Origin: Paraburkholderia translucens
GTDB lineage: Bacteria > Pseudomonadota > Gammaproteobacteria > Burkholderiales > Burkholderiaceae
Assembly (NCBI RefSeq): GCF_020881035.1
Contig: NZ_JAJITC010000026.1
Coordinates: forward strand, 1-44,371
Direction: 5' to 3'
DNA: 44,371 nucleotides
Made by a program: the position numbers and the translations under genes. This document shows positions 1 to 7,970 of this stretch, piece after piece. Every line of letters begins with the position of its first letter. Position 1 is the stretch's first letter. The notes under the pieces are model-generated. The model searched no databases. It saw only the letters and a program-made list of their open reading frames with translations, and was not told where the DNA came from.

Positions 1-26
1 GAGCTGCTTGGTGTTCATGAGGCAAG

Positions 27-60
27 AAAAAGCCCCTAAGAACCAAGTTCAAAGGGGCTT
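27..60 (-). terminator. Rho-independent terminator-like hairpin
   Basis: Read on the minus strand, arms AAGCCCCT and AGGGGCTT (53-60 and 30-37) enclose a 15-nt loop and are followed by a short T run. It lies about 165 nt beyond the stop of the DUF1345 gene. It could end that transcript or one from further left. Nothing else recognisable is seen in 61-224. Confidence 0.45.
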
Positions 61-224
61 CGAAACAACGCCGGCGTCAGTCTACCCAAACCAAATCGTC
101 AACAGATTAGGCGATGGGCTTGCGGTATGGGGATGGTTTTACCTGCCGGGTCAACGATGTGGCATTCGATGGCACATGTGTGGCATTCGCGTGAAGTTCG
201 TCCGCAAGCCGCACGAGAGCAGGG

Positions 225-887
225 TCAGGAACCCAGCAGCCCCGCCGCGATGTTCACGCACAAGCCGAGCACCGCGACGTTGAAGTAGAACGAGAGGATC
301 GATTGCGCGAGCGTCGCGCGACGAATATCACGCGAGCGCAGCACGACGTCGGAGGTCTGCGACGCGACCGCGATCGTGAACGAGTAGTACATGAAGTCCC
401 AGTAGTTCGGCAGCAGATGGTGATCGGGGAACTTCAACGCGGATTCGAGTGCGTCGGTGTCGTAGTAGAGGCGCGCGTAGTGCAGCGTGAAGATCGTCGG
501 AATCAGGAACCATGCACCGATGAGCGTCAGACCGGTCAGCAGGTAGTGCCAGGCGACCGAGGCGCCGGCGGTGCCCTTCGCCGAGGCGAGTTCGAGCACG
601 ATTGCCGCGATGCTCGCGACCGTCGCGACACAGATCACGAACAGCACGACGCCCGCGTTTTCGTCGTCACGCATCGCGTATTCACGCACGCGATGTTCGT
701 CGGCCAGAGCCATGTGCACCCAGATCATCAGCAGGTAGCTCCAGATGGCCGCGTCCCAGCCGATCAGCGTGCGGGCCATTGGACTCGTGTGGCCAGGCAC
801 GAGGAACGCGACGATGATGCCGATCACGAGCCCGATCACGGTGCGGGGCCGATTGCGAAGAACCTGCGGATAATATTTGATGGTCAT
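225..887 (-). CDS. DUF1345 family integral membrane protein
   Basis: A 220-residue protein with about five hydrophobic segments. It ends with the DUF1345 signature: a YYSFTIAVASQTSDVVL block (about residues 165-185) followed by a basic RSRDIRRA stretch. The family is widespread in proteobacteria and has no assigned reaction, so only an inner-membrane location is inferred. The start chosen (MTIKYY) gives the usual family length. An upstream in-frame ATG at 974 would add 29 poorly hydrophobic residues not typical of the family. No strong ribosome-binding site is visible at either start. The gene is monocistronic, and its upstream side faces the metallophosphatase gene across about 360 bp. Confidence 0.8.
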   Translation of the reverse strand: MTIKYYPQVLRNRPRTVIGLVIGIIVAFLVPGHTSPMARTLIGWDAAIWSYLLMIWVHMALADEHRVREYAMRDDENAGVVLFVICVATVASIAAIVLELASAKGTAGASVAWHYLLTGLTLIGAWFLIPTIFTLHYARLYYDTDALESALKFPDHHLLPNYWDFMYYSFTIAVASQTSDVVLRSRDIRRATLAQSILSFYFNVAVLGLCVNIAAGLLGS

Positions 888-1130
888 GGAATTCGCTGAG
901 CAACGAAAGTGTATGACGGCCAATGCCGCGGATTCTACGCGTGCAATGCAGACCGATCGTCGAATGGGGGTCACAGGCTATAGTCTTTCGCAGCGGCCTT
1001 GCGCGCCGCTTTCAGTTGAAAGGCGATTGGCGGAAAGCTGCGCACGCCGCAATAGCCTGCGACGCGCCGCGAGCGCGCGGCAGGAGTGATCATCGCAACG
1101 GTGCATTCCCGGTAACGCATACCGCGAACG

Positions 1131-1146
1131 TGACGTTTCAACGTCA
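1131..1146. promoter_or_regulatory. Perfect palindrome upstream of metallophosphatase
   Basis: TGACGTT-TC-AACGTCA is a perfect 16-bp palindrome followed by a T5 run. It sits in the 356-bp gap between two divergent genes (DUF1345 and the phosphatase). It could be an operator or a short hairpin terminator. The protein that would bind it is not known. Confidence 0.3.
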
Positions 1147-1243
1147 TTTTTGCGTCGTTCGAGTTCTTTTCCGCTCGATGACGCGTGCGGATACGATAGG
1201 CACCCCGCATACGCGTTGGCATCCGCCGCATTATCATGGGCGG

Positions 1244-1984
1244 ATGAACTCCACCCCCGTCATCAATTTCGTTCAGCATCACGCCGCCAACGAGGCCGGC
1301 CGCGATTTTGTGGTCGGCGATTTGCACGGCTGCGTCGATGCGTTGCGTTACCTGCTGTGTCAGATAGCGTTCGATCCGACGGTCGACCGGCTGTTTTCGG
1401 TCGGCGATCTGGTCGATCGCGGCGAGCACTCGGAGCAGGCGCTCGCGCTGCTCGCGAAGCCGTGGTTCTACGCGGTGCTCGGCAATCACGAGGACGCGCT
1501 GTGCGCGGTCGCCGAGGGCCGCATGCGGCGGCAGTGGTGGTACGGCATCGGCGGCGCCTGGGCGGCCGGCGTGCCCGACGAACGTCTTCGCTACTACGCC
1601 GAGCATCTGCGCACGCTGCCGCTCGCGCGCGTGGTCGGTAGTGGCCCGACGCGCTTCAACGTTCTGCATGCCGAATTTTTTGGCTCGGACGCCGAGCTCG
1701 ATGCGGGCAACTATTCGGCCGAAACGCGCCAGCAAATGCTGTGGGGCCGCGAGCTAGCGCTCGGCAATGGCGATCCGCTGCGGCAGCGCGGACTGTCGCT
1801 GACCTATTGCGGCCATACGCCGATGCGCGACATCACGCAGATCGGCTCGCAGGTGTTCATCGATACCGGCGCGTTCGGGCCGGACGGCGCGTTGACGATC
1901 GTCCAGCCGCAGGCGCTGCGCCGCTGGTCGATCTCGGTCGAGGCCGCGCGCGCGGAAGGGGCGAGGGAGCTGGCGTTGCCTTGA
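1244..1984 (+). CDS. Metallophosphatase (PPP-type serine/threonine phosphatase family)
   Basis: A 246-residue protein carrying the three PPP metal-binding motifs in order: GDLHGC (about residue 25), GDLVDRG (about 53) and GNHE (about 82). Further histidines follow in VLHAEFF and CGHTPM, as expected for the second half of the metal site. The family uses two metal ions to hydrolyse phosphomonoesters; bacterial members include PphA/PrpE-like protein phosphatases and ApaH-like diadenosine polyphosphate hydrolases. The short length and motif spacing favour the PphA-like group. Cytosolic; no signal peptide. The ATG at 1244 places the first motif 25 residues in, as usual; a longer in-frame reading upstream has no family support. 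It is convergent with the RES toxin gene. Confidence 0.85.
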   Translation: MNSTPVINFVQHHAANEAGRDFVVGDLHGCVDALRYLLCQIAFDPTVDRLFSVGDLVDRGEHSEQALALLAKPWFYAVLGNHEDALCAVAEGRMRRQWWYGIGGAWAAGVPDERLRYYAEHLRTLPLARVVGSGPTRFNVLHAEFFGSDAELDAGNYSAETRQQMLWGRELALGNGDPLRQRGLSLTYCGHTPMRDITQIGSQVFIDTGAFGPDGALTIVQPQALRRWSISVEAARAEGARELALP

Positions 1985-2022
1985 GCGGGTGAAGTTCGCC
2001 ACGCTGCTTCGCCGCTCTTGCC

Positions 2023-2724
2023 TCACCCGACCTGGCTCAGCTCGAACACCATATCCACGCTCGTGCCGTTCCAGTTGTATTCGAGGTATGCCGCGTGATG
2101 ACATTCGCGCAGCAGCGTCGTGCGAAACGCGGCGAGGCATTCGCCGGTGCTATCGCGCACCGACGGATAGACGATGCCCGGCGCGCCCGCTTCGCGCACC
2201 GCGCGTCCGAGTGCCTGCCCGGCCAGATAGTCCTCGGGCGACAGCACGGCGGGATCGAGCTCGGGATCATGACGCAAATCGACCACGCTGCCCTGCGCGA
2301 TGACCGTGTAAAGACGCATCTGCTGACGCATCGGCGGCTCGGCGGTCGCTTCGAGGAACTTGCCGGTGTGGTAACGGGTTTCGGCGATCGCTGTCGCACG
2401 CGAACGCGCGCAATAGAACACGCCGTACGTGCCGTCGGAAAAGCGGCTGCCAAGCGGATTCAGGTGCGTGAGCGCGGCCATGATCGGCCCGTAGCCGGGG
2501 CCGAAACGGCGCTCCTCGCGCGGCACCAGATCGAGTTCACCGATTTCGGTGCGCAGACGGTCGTTGGTCATCGCTTCGAGCGCATAGAGCGCGTCGAAAT
2601 CTTCCGGAGAAGCGACCCGGTCGAACAGATTGACGGCCGGAAAGCGCGTCGGAATCACGCGATACGCCGGTGACCAGTCGAACGCGGAGGTGGTCCAGCG
2701 GTCCTGCCATTGCGGTCGTGTCAC
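2023..2724 (-). CDS. RES-domain toxin of a RES/Xre toxin-antitoxin pair
   Basis: A 233-residue protein with a RES domain. The Arg region is YRVIPTRFPAVNLFDRV (about residues 22-38), the Glu region is ATAIAETRYH, and the Ser region is IVYPSVRDSTGE. RES toxins are ADP-ribosyltransferase-like enzymes; characterised members degrade NAD+ (MbcT, Res) or modify Prs (ParT). The GTG start overlaps the antitoxin stop in a GTGA arrangement, the translational coupling typical of these pairs. A reading frame open further upstream lies wholly inside the antitoxin gene and is not used. The exact chemistry of this member is not visible in the sequence. Confidence 0.88.
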   Translation of the reverse strand: MTRPQWQDRWTTSAFDWSPAYRVIPTRFPAVNLFDRVASPEDFDALYALEAMTNDRLRTEIGELDLVPREERRFGPGYGPIMAALTHLNPLGSRFSDGTYGVFYCARSRATAIAETRYHTGKFLEATAEPPMRQQMRLYTVIAQGSVVDLRHDPELDPAVLSPEDYLAGQALGRAVREAGAPGIVYPSVRDSTGECLAAFRTTLLRECHHAAYLEYNWNGTSVDMVFELSQVG

Positions 2725-3158
2725 GCCCAGCCGCCTCGCATCGCATCGAGATACTGGCGCACCGCCACGAGGTCGCTGATGTTGCCCGCCAGCATGCGGT
2801 CCAGCGCGCGGCGGCCACCGAACGGCGGCGCGCTGTTGGGACGTTTGACCCACGTGTCGGCGGCGCTCGGCTGCGGCAGCAGGATCTGCAGCGCCTTGTA
2901 GATGCCGAGCAGCAGCGACAATCGCTCCAGCGTATCGCGGCTGAGGCGTGCGGTCTCGGGCTCGTGCCTCCACTTGAAGAACGTCGAGCGGCCCGGCTTG
3001 CCGAGCAGCACGATCTGCTCGTCGGCGTTGAGATCCCAGTCGCGCGCGATGTTGAAGAACGCGCGCAAACCTGCTGCGGACATCTGCGGCATCGTGGGCT
3101 CCGAGAGCTGTCGTCGTGGAGATGCTTCGGGCGAGGAAATTCGGGCGGCGTGAGCCAT
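2721..3158 (-). CDS. Xre/MbcA/ParS-type antitoxin
   Basis: A 145-residue protein with an N-terminal helix-turn-helix-like part (LLGKPGRSTFFKWRHEPE, about residues 50-67). A C-terminal toxin-binding DUF2384/MbcA-ParS domain follows (LERLSLLLGIYKALQILLP, then FGGRRALDRMLAGN and LVAVRQYLDAMRGGW). Members neutralise the partner RES toxin by capping its NAD site and repress their own operon. The start at 3158 is one of several in-frame ATGs; MPQM about 22 residues later is equally plausible. It is the first gene of the antitoxin-toxin operon and is coupled to the toxin through a 4-bp overlap. The 112-bp gap to the divergent exported-protein gene holds the promoters of both. Confidence 0.88.
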   Translation of the reverse strand: MAHAARISSPEASPRRQLSEPTMPQMSAAGLRAFFNIARDWDLNADEQIVLLGKPGRSTFFKWRHEPETARLSRDTLERLSLLLGIYKALQILLPQPSAADTWVKRPNSAPPFGGRRALDRMLAGNISDLVAVRQYLDAMRGGWA

Positions 3159-3223
3159 TGCGGGTAAGTCCCTATGTGTACTTGTTTCCGATATTAGTCT
3201 AAAAGTGGATTTTTGCAAGAGAA

Positions 3224-3229
3224 TATAAT
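3224..3229 (+). promoter_or_regulatory. Candidate -10 box (TATAAT)
   Basis: A perfect TATAAT sits 41 bp before the ATG of the exported His/Ala/Lys-rich protein. No good -35 hexamer is visible 16-18 bp upstream, so recognition may depend on an activator or on a weak -35. Confidence 0.4.
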
Positions 3230-3270
3230 CCCGGCTCGTTTTGGCAGTCGTCGATCAGGAGAAGTAACAG

Positions 3271-3954
3271 ATGCGGGTTCGAGCAGTAGCAGCGGCGCTG
3301 GCCGTGTGGTGTGTGTCGGAAGCGGCGTTGGCTGCCGGTTATACGGAAGTGTGGAATCCGTCGGAGGCGAGCGGGCATGTCGCAAGCGGACACGTGACGA
3401 GGCAGGCGCACGCACGGAAGAAGCCAGAGGCCATGAAGGTGAAGGCGGCCGCCAAGGGCGGAAACAAGGCTAAAGCCGACCCCCATGCGAAGCAGATGGC
3501 GAGCGTCCGGCACGTGGCGCACCATGCCGCATCGGGCGGCGCGGGTCACGGCGGCAAACTTGCGGCGCACGGCGGCGTGAAGCAAGTCGCGGCGGGCGCG
3601 AACGTGAAGAGCCGCGCGAGAGGCGGTACGCAAGTCGCGGCATCGGGCCCGAACCGGGCGCACGCCAGCGTCAGCGCGCAGGTTGCGAAACACGCGCAGC
3701 CGCATGTGCAACTGGCGCATGCGGAGCCGGCTCAGGGCAAGGTCGTGCGCGCCAATTTCGCGTCAGGCCACACCGCGCGTCCGCACGTGGACAAAGTCGC
3801 GGCGAAACCAGCGGCTTCCCGCGCGAATCCGATCAGGCCGGCGGTGCAGCCTTCGCCGGACACGTCCGCAAACGTTAGCAACATCGCGCCGATGGGCTCC
3901 GTGCCGAATCCGGCGACCGCCAGCAGCGGTTCGCTCCCCCCAATCCTTCACTGA
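3271..3954 (+). CDS. Exported Ala/His/Lys/Gly-rich low-complexity protein, unknown function
   Basis: Not assigned to a family. The 227-residue product begins with a typical Sec signal peptide (MRVRAVAAALAVWCVSEAALA, cleavage near residue 21), so it is probably periplasmic or secreted. The mature part is strongly basic and built of loosely repeated Ala, Gly, His, Lys, Val and Ser runs (for example HVAHHAASGGAGHGGKLAAHGG) with no hydrophobic core, so it is likely intrinsically disordered. Many histidines suggest metal or polyanion binding, but that is speculation. A ribosome-binding site (GGAGAAG) lies 7 nt before the ATG. It is divergent from the RES/Xre operon. Confidence 0.7.
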   Translation: MRVRAVAAALAVWCVSEAALAAGYTEVWNPSEASGHVASGHVTRQAHARKKPEAMKVKAAAKGGNKAKADPHAKQMASVRHVAHHAASGGAGHGGKLAAHGGVKQVAAGANVKSRARGGTQVAASGPNRAHASVSAQVAKHAQPHVQLAHAEPAQGKVVRANFASGHTARPHVDKVAAKPAASRANPIRPAVQPSPDTSANVSNIAPMGSVPNPATASSGSLPPILH

Positions 3955-3998
3955 AGCCGCTTTCGGCGGTGCGGCGTGGTGCGGCGGCAGTGGCGATT

Positions 3999-4850
3999 TC
4001 ACGCCGCGGCCAAGCCGTTTGCGAGCAGCCGCAGCGTTCCAGCCGAGCGGGGCTCGCGCACGCGCGAATGCAGCGTCACGCGTGATTCCGGCAGCGCCGG
4101 CAGGCCGAGCCGCGCGCCAACGTCGATCAGACCGCGCGGCGCGACCCGGCGCGCGAGCGGCGACACGGCGAGTCCCGCCGCCACGGCAGCGCCGACCGCC
4201 GCGACGCCACCGCCGACAAACACCTCCTGCCATGCGATCCCCGCCGCCGTCAGCGTGCGCAACGCGACGTCACGGACGTTGCACGGCGGACTCAATAGCG
4301 CGAGCGCCAGCGGCTCCCCGGCTTGCGGCAGCCAGTCCGGCATCGCGAGCCAACCGAGCGGCTCGCTGAACAGCGTCTGTGCATCGTCACGCGGGGGCTC
4401 GTCGGCGCCGTAGCGGACGATTACCGCATCGAGCCGGCGTTCGTCGAACTGCGCGAGCAGCGCCACCGACGTGCCCATATGCAGCTCGACGACGAGACCC
4501 GGATCGTGCGCGTTGAGCCGGCCGAGCAGATGCGGCAGATCCGCTCCCGCGACATGCTCGCTGAGCCCGAGCACGAGCCGCCGCCGCTCAACCGACAGCG
4601 CGCCCAGTGCGCGCTCGTGCGCGTTCAGCAACTCGCGCGCGGCGCCGAGAAACGCGTGTCCGTCGGCGGACAGACGCACGACGCGCGGCGTGCGCTCCAG
4701 CAACTGCTTGCCCAGGTGCGCCTCCAGCCGCTTCAGCTTCAGACTGACGGCCGATTGCGTGGTATCGAGCGCGTCCGCGGCGCGCGTAAAACTGCGCAGA
4801 TCGGCGACCAGCACGAAGGCCCGCACCGCATCGAGATCGAGGACTTTCAT
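3999..4850 (-). CDS. LysR-family transcriptional regulator
   Basis: A 283-residue LysR protein. The winged helix-turn-helix is at the N-terminus (LDAVRAFVLVADLRSFTRAADALDTTQSAVS, residues 7-37, then LKRLEAHLGKQLLERTPR). A two-lobed effector domain follows (about residues 90-275). It is divergently transcribed from a tautomerase gene 96 bp away, the classic LysR layout in which the regulator controls its neighbour and itself. An inverted repeat overlaps its start codon. The effector cannot be read from the sequence. Confidence 0.92.
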   Translation of the reverse strand: MKVLDLDAVRAFVLVADLRSFTRAADALDTTQSAVSLKLKRLEAHLGKQLLERTPRVVRLSADGHAFLGAARELLNAHERALGALSVERRRLVLGLSEHVAGADLPHLLGRLNAHDPGLVVELHMGTSVALLAQFDERRLDAVIVRYGADEPPRDDAQTLFSEPLGWLAMPDWLPQAGEPLALALLSPPCNVRDVALRTLTAAGIAWQEVFVGGGVAAVGAAVAAGLAVSPLARRVAPRGLIDVGARLGLPALPESRVTLHSRVREPRSAGTLRLLANGLAAA

Positions 4851-4871
4851 TTCGGATGAAAATGAATGAAA
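4845..4871. promoter_or_regulatory. Inverted repeat, probable LysR operator
   Basis: TTTCATT (4845-4851) and AATGAAA (4865-4871) form a perfect inverted repeat with a 13-bp spacer, overlapping the regulator's start codon. TATTAT at 4890-4895 is a candidate -10 for the tautomerase gene, placing the repeat upstream of that promoter, as LysR activators usually sit. Confidence 0.5.
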
Positions 4872-4946
4872 TCAGCGAAGATATCTGTTTATTATGAACC
4901 GGCGCGCCTAAGCTGTGTTTAACAACACCGCAACAAGGAGCCCGTC

Positions 4947-5330
4947 ATGCCGCTCACCCGAATCTCACTTCGCGCCGGCAAGCCCGCCGACTATCGGCAC
5001 GCGCTAACCGCCGGTATCCAGCGCTCGCTGGTCGAGACGTTCAACGTCCCGAAGGACGACATGTTCGTGCTGATCAGCGAGCACACGCCCGACAACATGA
5101 TCTACGACCGCCAGTACCAGAACATCGCGCGCGGCGACGACCTCGTCGTGATTCAGTTGACCGTCAGCAACACGCGCACGGTCGAGCAGAAGAAGGCGCT
5201 GTATCGACGCATCGTCGATGAACTCGGTAAGTCGCCGGGCGTGCGGCCGGAAGACGTGTTCATCAATCTCGTCGAGGTCGAGAAGGAGAACTGGTCGTTT
5301 GGGAATGGGATTGCGCAGTATGCGGTTTGA
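4947..5330 (+). CDS. Tautomerase-superfamily protein (Tautomerase_2 type)
   Basis: A 127-residue protein starting Met-Pro-Leu-Thr. After Met removal the N-terminal proline would be the catalytic base of the 4-oxalocrotonate tautomerase/MIF superfamily. Length and the block FNVPKDDMFVLISEH match the Tautomerase_2 group (fused beta-alpha-beta units) rather than the 60-residue 4-OT enzymes. The substrate is unknown. A good ribosome-binding site (AAGGAG) precedes the ATG. Control by the divergent LysR gene is likely from layout and the inverted repeat between them. Confidence 0.85.
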   Translation: MPLTRISLRAGKPADYRHALTAGIQRSLVETFNVPKDDMFVLISEHTPDNMIYDRQYQNIARGDDLVVIQLTVSNTRTVEQKKALYRRIVDELGKSPGVRPEDVFINLVEVEKENWSFGNGIAQYAV

Positions 5331-5394
5331 GCTCGAGGGGGCGTTGATGCCGTGAGGCTTGATCTTCCGATCACGGCACCAGTGCGCGTTCCAC

Positions 5395-6567
5395 TTATGG
5401 TTCATCCTTGTCGGGCCAATACCATGCAGGCCGGTCGAGCGGCATTTGCCCCGTCACGGCTGTTTCCGAAAGCTCCTTTGTCAGCTCAACGACGTTGCAT
5501 TGAGGGTGACTCTCGATCGAGGCAGCCAGTCGGGTCGAATGAGAAACCACCCATACCTGCGAGTGGGCCGAGGCGCGGATGATCAAACGTCCTAACGCGG
5601 GCAAAAGGTCCGGATGCAGGCTGGACTCCGGTTCGTTCAGCACCATCAACGACGGAGGCCTGGGGGTCAATAGCGCCGCAACGAGAAGCAGATAGCGGAG
5701 CGTACCGTCCGACAGTTCCGCGGCGCAGAGCGGACGCAGAAGCCCATGCTGATGCAATGTCAGGGTAAAGAGCCCGCCCGGCTCGCACTTGACGTCCACA
5801 CGCGAACCGGGGAAGGCGTCATCGATCGCTTCATCGAGCGCTTGCGCGTCGCCGATCTCACGAATGGTCTGCACGGCGGCCGCGACGTCTCTTCCGTCGT
5901 GGTGCATGACAGGTGTATGCGTGCCGAGCTGGCTTTGTCGGGCAGGCGCGTGTGCGTCGGTACGGAAATGATCGTAAAAGCGCCAACTCCGCATGACCTC
6001 GCGGACTTCGAGGACTTCGGGACTTTGCCGGTCCCGGCCGAGATGGGAAAACAGACTTTCATAAGTCGGCAGTTGATGCGTCACGACATCCCAGCCGCCG
6101 TCGACGCGTCGCCGGACAAGCGAACCCTGACGATCCACGAGCAAAGTTGCTGGACGAAGATAAGGGCCGGCCCATATGCACTCGCGCTTGAATTCGGGGT
6201 CCAATGAGAATACGGATTGAGAACGCGGTTTTAACCCCAGCGTGACCGCATAGCCAAACGCGTCGCCACTGAAGCCGAGCTTCAGGCGGTGAGCGTGCTT
6301 TCGGGGACCGCCCTGAACGCTGGTCTCGCCACGCCGCATTGCTCGAGAGATGGACTCAGGACCGGCCCACATGGTGGATTTCATGCCGCCCTCGCGAGCG
6401 AGCGGCGCGATCACGCCATCCTGCGAGGTTTCTGAAAGTAAGCGAAGCGCTCTGTAAAGATTAGATTTCCCACTCCCGTTCGCGCCAGTGATCAGATTCA
6501 GTGACGTCAGGGGAAGGACGAGATTTCTTATCGATCGATAGTTGCTTACTGCGAATGTCGTCAGCAT
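5395..6567 (-). CDS. AAA family ATPase (RecF/OLD-like, no TOPRIM)
   Basis: A 390-residue SMC/ABC-type ATPase. It begins with an FAVSNYRSIRNLVLPL strand and Walker A GANGSGKSNLYRAL (about residues 27-40). An ABC-like signature LSDGTLRYLLL (about 285) follows, then Walker B LMVLNEPESSLHPDL (about 310) and an H-loop VVSHS (about 340). The middle is variable. These proteins resemble the ATPase half of OLD nucleases but lack the TOPRIM domain. Some are effectors of phage defence or partners of nucleases; no partner is next to this one. The start at 6567 is set by GAGGTGAC just upstream. Its neighbour is a degenerate transposase relative, so a mobile origin is possible. Confidence 0.85.
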   Translation of the reverse strand: MLTTFAVSNYRSIRNLVLPLTSLNLITGANGSGKSNLYRALRLLSETSQDGVIAPLAREGGMKSTMWAGPESISRAMRRGETSVQGGPRKHAHRLKLGFSGDAFGYAVTLGLKPRSQSVFSLDPEFKRECIWAGPYLRPATLLVDRQGSLVRRRVDGGWDVVTHQLPTYESLFSHLGRDRQSPEVLEVREVMRSWRFYDHFRTDAHAPARQSQLGTHTPVMHHDGRDVAAAVQTIREIGDAQALDEAIDDAFPGSRVDVKCEPGGLFTLTLHQHGLLRPLCAAELSDGTLRYLLLVAALLTPRPPSLMVLNEPESSLHPDLLPALGRLIIRASAHSQVWVVSHSTRLAASIESHPQCNVVELTKELSETAVTGQMPLDRPAWYWPDKDEP

Positions 6568-6811
6568 TGTCACCTCGGGTACAGGCCGCCAATATTCATA
6601 CGGCACGCGACAAAATATATCGGCAATTCCATTCGGCTATGGCTTGAAAGGCGCGCTGGCGGCGACCGGCAAATCGGCGAAAAGAGGCCAGATAAAAGGC
6701 CTTTTCGCGACGCAAACGATTGCACACGGTCGATAGAATTTTGTTACGCACTGTCACGCGTCCGATACCTGTCGGATCGCTTTCTCACATCGGATTTCCG
6801 GTTAATTCAGC

Positions 6812-7528
6812 ATGGCACGGCTCGCACGGCACTACGTCCCAGACCAACCGCAGCACGTCATCTTGCAGGGGCTCACTGGGCCCGCATTCCTGGACGAAGG
6901 AGACTATCTGTACTTCCTCGTCTGCCTGGCAGACGCAGCGCGTGTCGCCGATCTGGCAGTCCATGCGTGGGTGCTCATGCCTGACACCGTACAGCTTCTC
7001 GTCACGCCTGCATACGAGTCGAGCGTGGCCATGGCGATGCAGGCGGTCGGCCGTCGCTATGTCGAGGCCTTCAACCGCCGCCATGGACGCCGCGGTACGG
7101 TGTGGCGTGGCGAGTACCGGGCCATCGTGATCGAGCCCGATCGGTATTTCATGCTGGCGAGCCAGGTCATCGATCAAGCGCCGGTACGCAACCGCCTGGT
7201 GGCGGAGCCCGGAAACTATCAGTGGTCGAGCTACACGCACCACATCGGGCTACGTGTCGATAGCTTCATCAAAGACCATCCACTTTACCGCGGGCTCGGC
7301 AATACACCATCCGAGCGCCACCAGGCTTACCGCGATCTTGGCGCACTGCCTCTTGACGAACGCGAGGTCGATAACCTGCTTCAGTCGACGCTCAACGGCT
7401 GGGTGCTCGGCAGCGCCGCGTATTGCGAGTGGGCGGCGCAGACAGCCAGCCGGCGTCTGATGCCCCTGCTGCTGCGAGACCGGCCGCCCAAGGTGCGCAC
7501 GACGCGCGCTCTTGCACAGGTGGACTAA
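6812..7528 (+). CDS. REP-associated tyrosine transposase (RAYT)-like protein, catalytic motif lost
   Basis: A 238-residue protein of the IS200/RAYT (Y1 transposase) family. Recognisable blocks are RHYVPDQPQHVILQG (residues 6-20), HAWVLMP (51-57), RRYVEAFNRRHGRRGTVWRGEYR (81-103) and YQWSSYTHHIG (136-146). The HUH metal-binding triad, usually N-H-V-H after LMP, reads D58-T59-V60-Q61 here. The block that is normally RYIELNPVRA reads QVIDQAPVRN (118-127), so its tyrosine is V119. The frame is otherwise intact over the full length, so the protein is expressed or recently inactivated, but single-strand transposase chemistry is unlikely. No flanking inverted repeats or target duplications are visible. 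A DNA-binding role is an inference. Confidence 0.82.
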   Translation: MARLARHYVPDQPQHVILQGLTGPAFLDEGDYLYFLVCLADAARVADLAVHAWVLMPDTVQLLVTPAYESSVAMAMQAVGRRYVEAFNRRHGRRGTVWRGEYRAIVIEPDRYFMLASQVIDQAPVRNRLVAEPGNYQWSSYTHHIGLRVDSFIKDHPLYRGLGNTPSERHQAYRDLGALPLDEREVDNLLQSTLNGWVLGSAAYCEWAAQTASRRLMPLLLRDRPPKVRTTRALAQVD

Positions 7529-7566
7529 TCTTCTTCGTCCGGTCGACGACGTAAATAGACTGGGAG

Positions 7567-7815
7567 CTAGTCTTTACCCCACCGCCAGCGTGGCGGCTCG
7601 CCCTTCAACCAGCACACGATCACGAAGGCAATGGTGAGCAACACAACCAGAAAGGCGAACGTCAGCGGATGACCGGCGGGTTGAAACCTGAAAACGACCG
7701 CGCCGAGCAATAAAACGTAAGCGAGCAGTGTCGCCCATCCTTGCCAGCGCACCGGAAGGCCCCAACCCCAGCCATAGCGTTTCGCGGGGAACCAGTATTC
7801 ATGTGTGGGTGACAT
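7567..7815 (-). CDS. Small two-helix membrane protein, unknown function
   Basis: An 82-residue protein. It has a Trp- and Tyr-rich N-terminus (EYWFPAKRYGWGWGLPVRW) and two membrane segments (about residues 26-44 and 51-70), and ends with the basic WLKGEPPRWRWGKD. GGAGA lies 8 nt before the ATG at 7815; a longer frame upstream has no such site. Similar small proteins are common in Burkholderia genomes without a known function. It is convergent with the RAYT-like gene. Confidence 0.65.
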   Translation of the reverse strand: MSPTHEYWFPAKRYGWGWGLPVRWQGWATLLAYVLLLGAVVFRFQPAGHPLTFAFLVVLLTIAFVIVCWLKGEPPRWRWGKD

Positions 7816-7970
7816 CGCGCGGTCTCCAGATTCGGATGATTGCTCATTGTCGACGATTAGCGGTCCGTCGGGAGCGTACCCATTGCCAGGCCGGGGCAGT
7901 CGCGCCGTGGGGCGCGATGGTGCGAGATAATGATTGGCCGTCGTTCGACTGACCCTCAACAACTCCCGCC

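Noticed and set aside
8..283. 91-codon frame at the left edge
   Set aside because: Runs through a terminator hairpin and into the end of the DUF1345 gene; no family resemblance.
6620..6720. REP palindromes that the RAYT-like gene might serve
   Set aside because: Only a short AAAAGGCCTTTT palindrome is present and it is not repeated elsewhere in the window.
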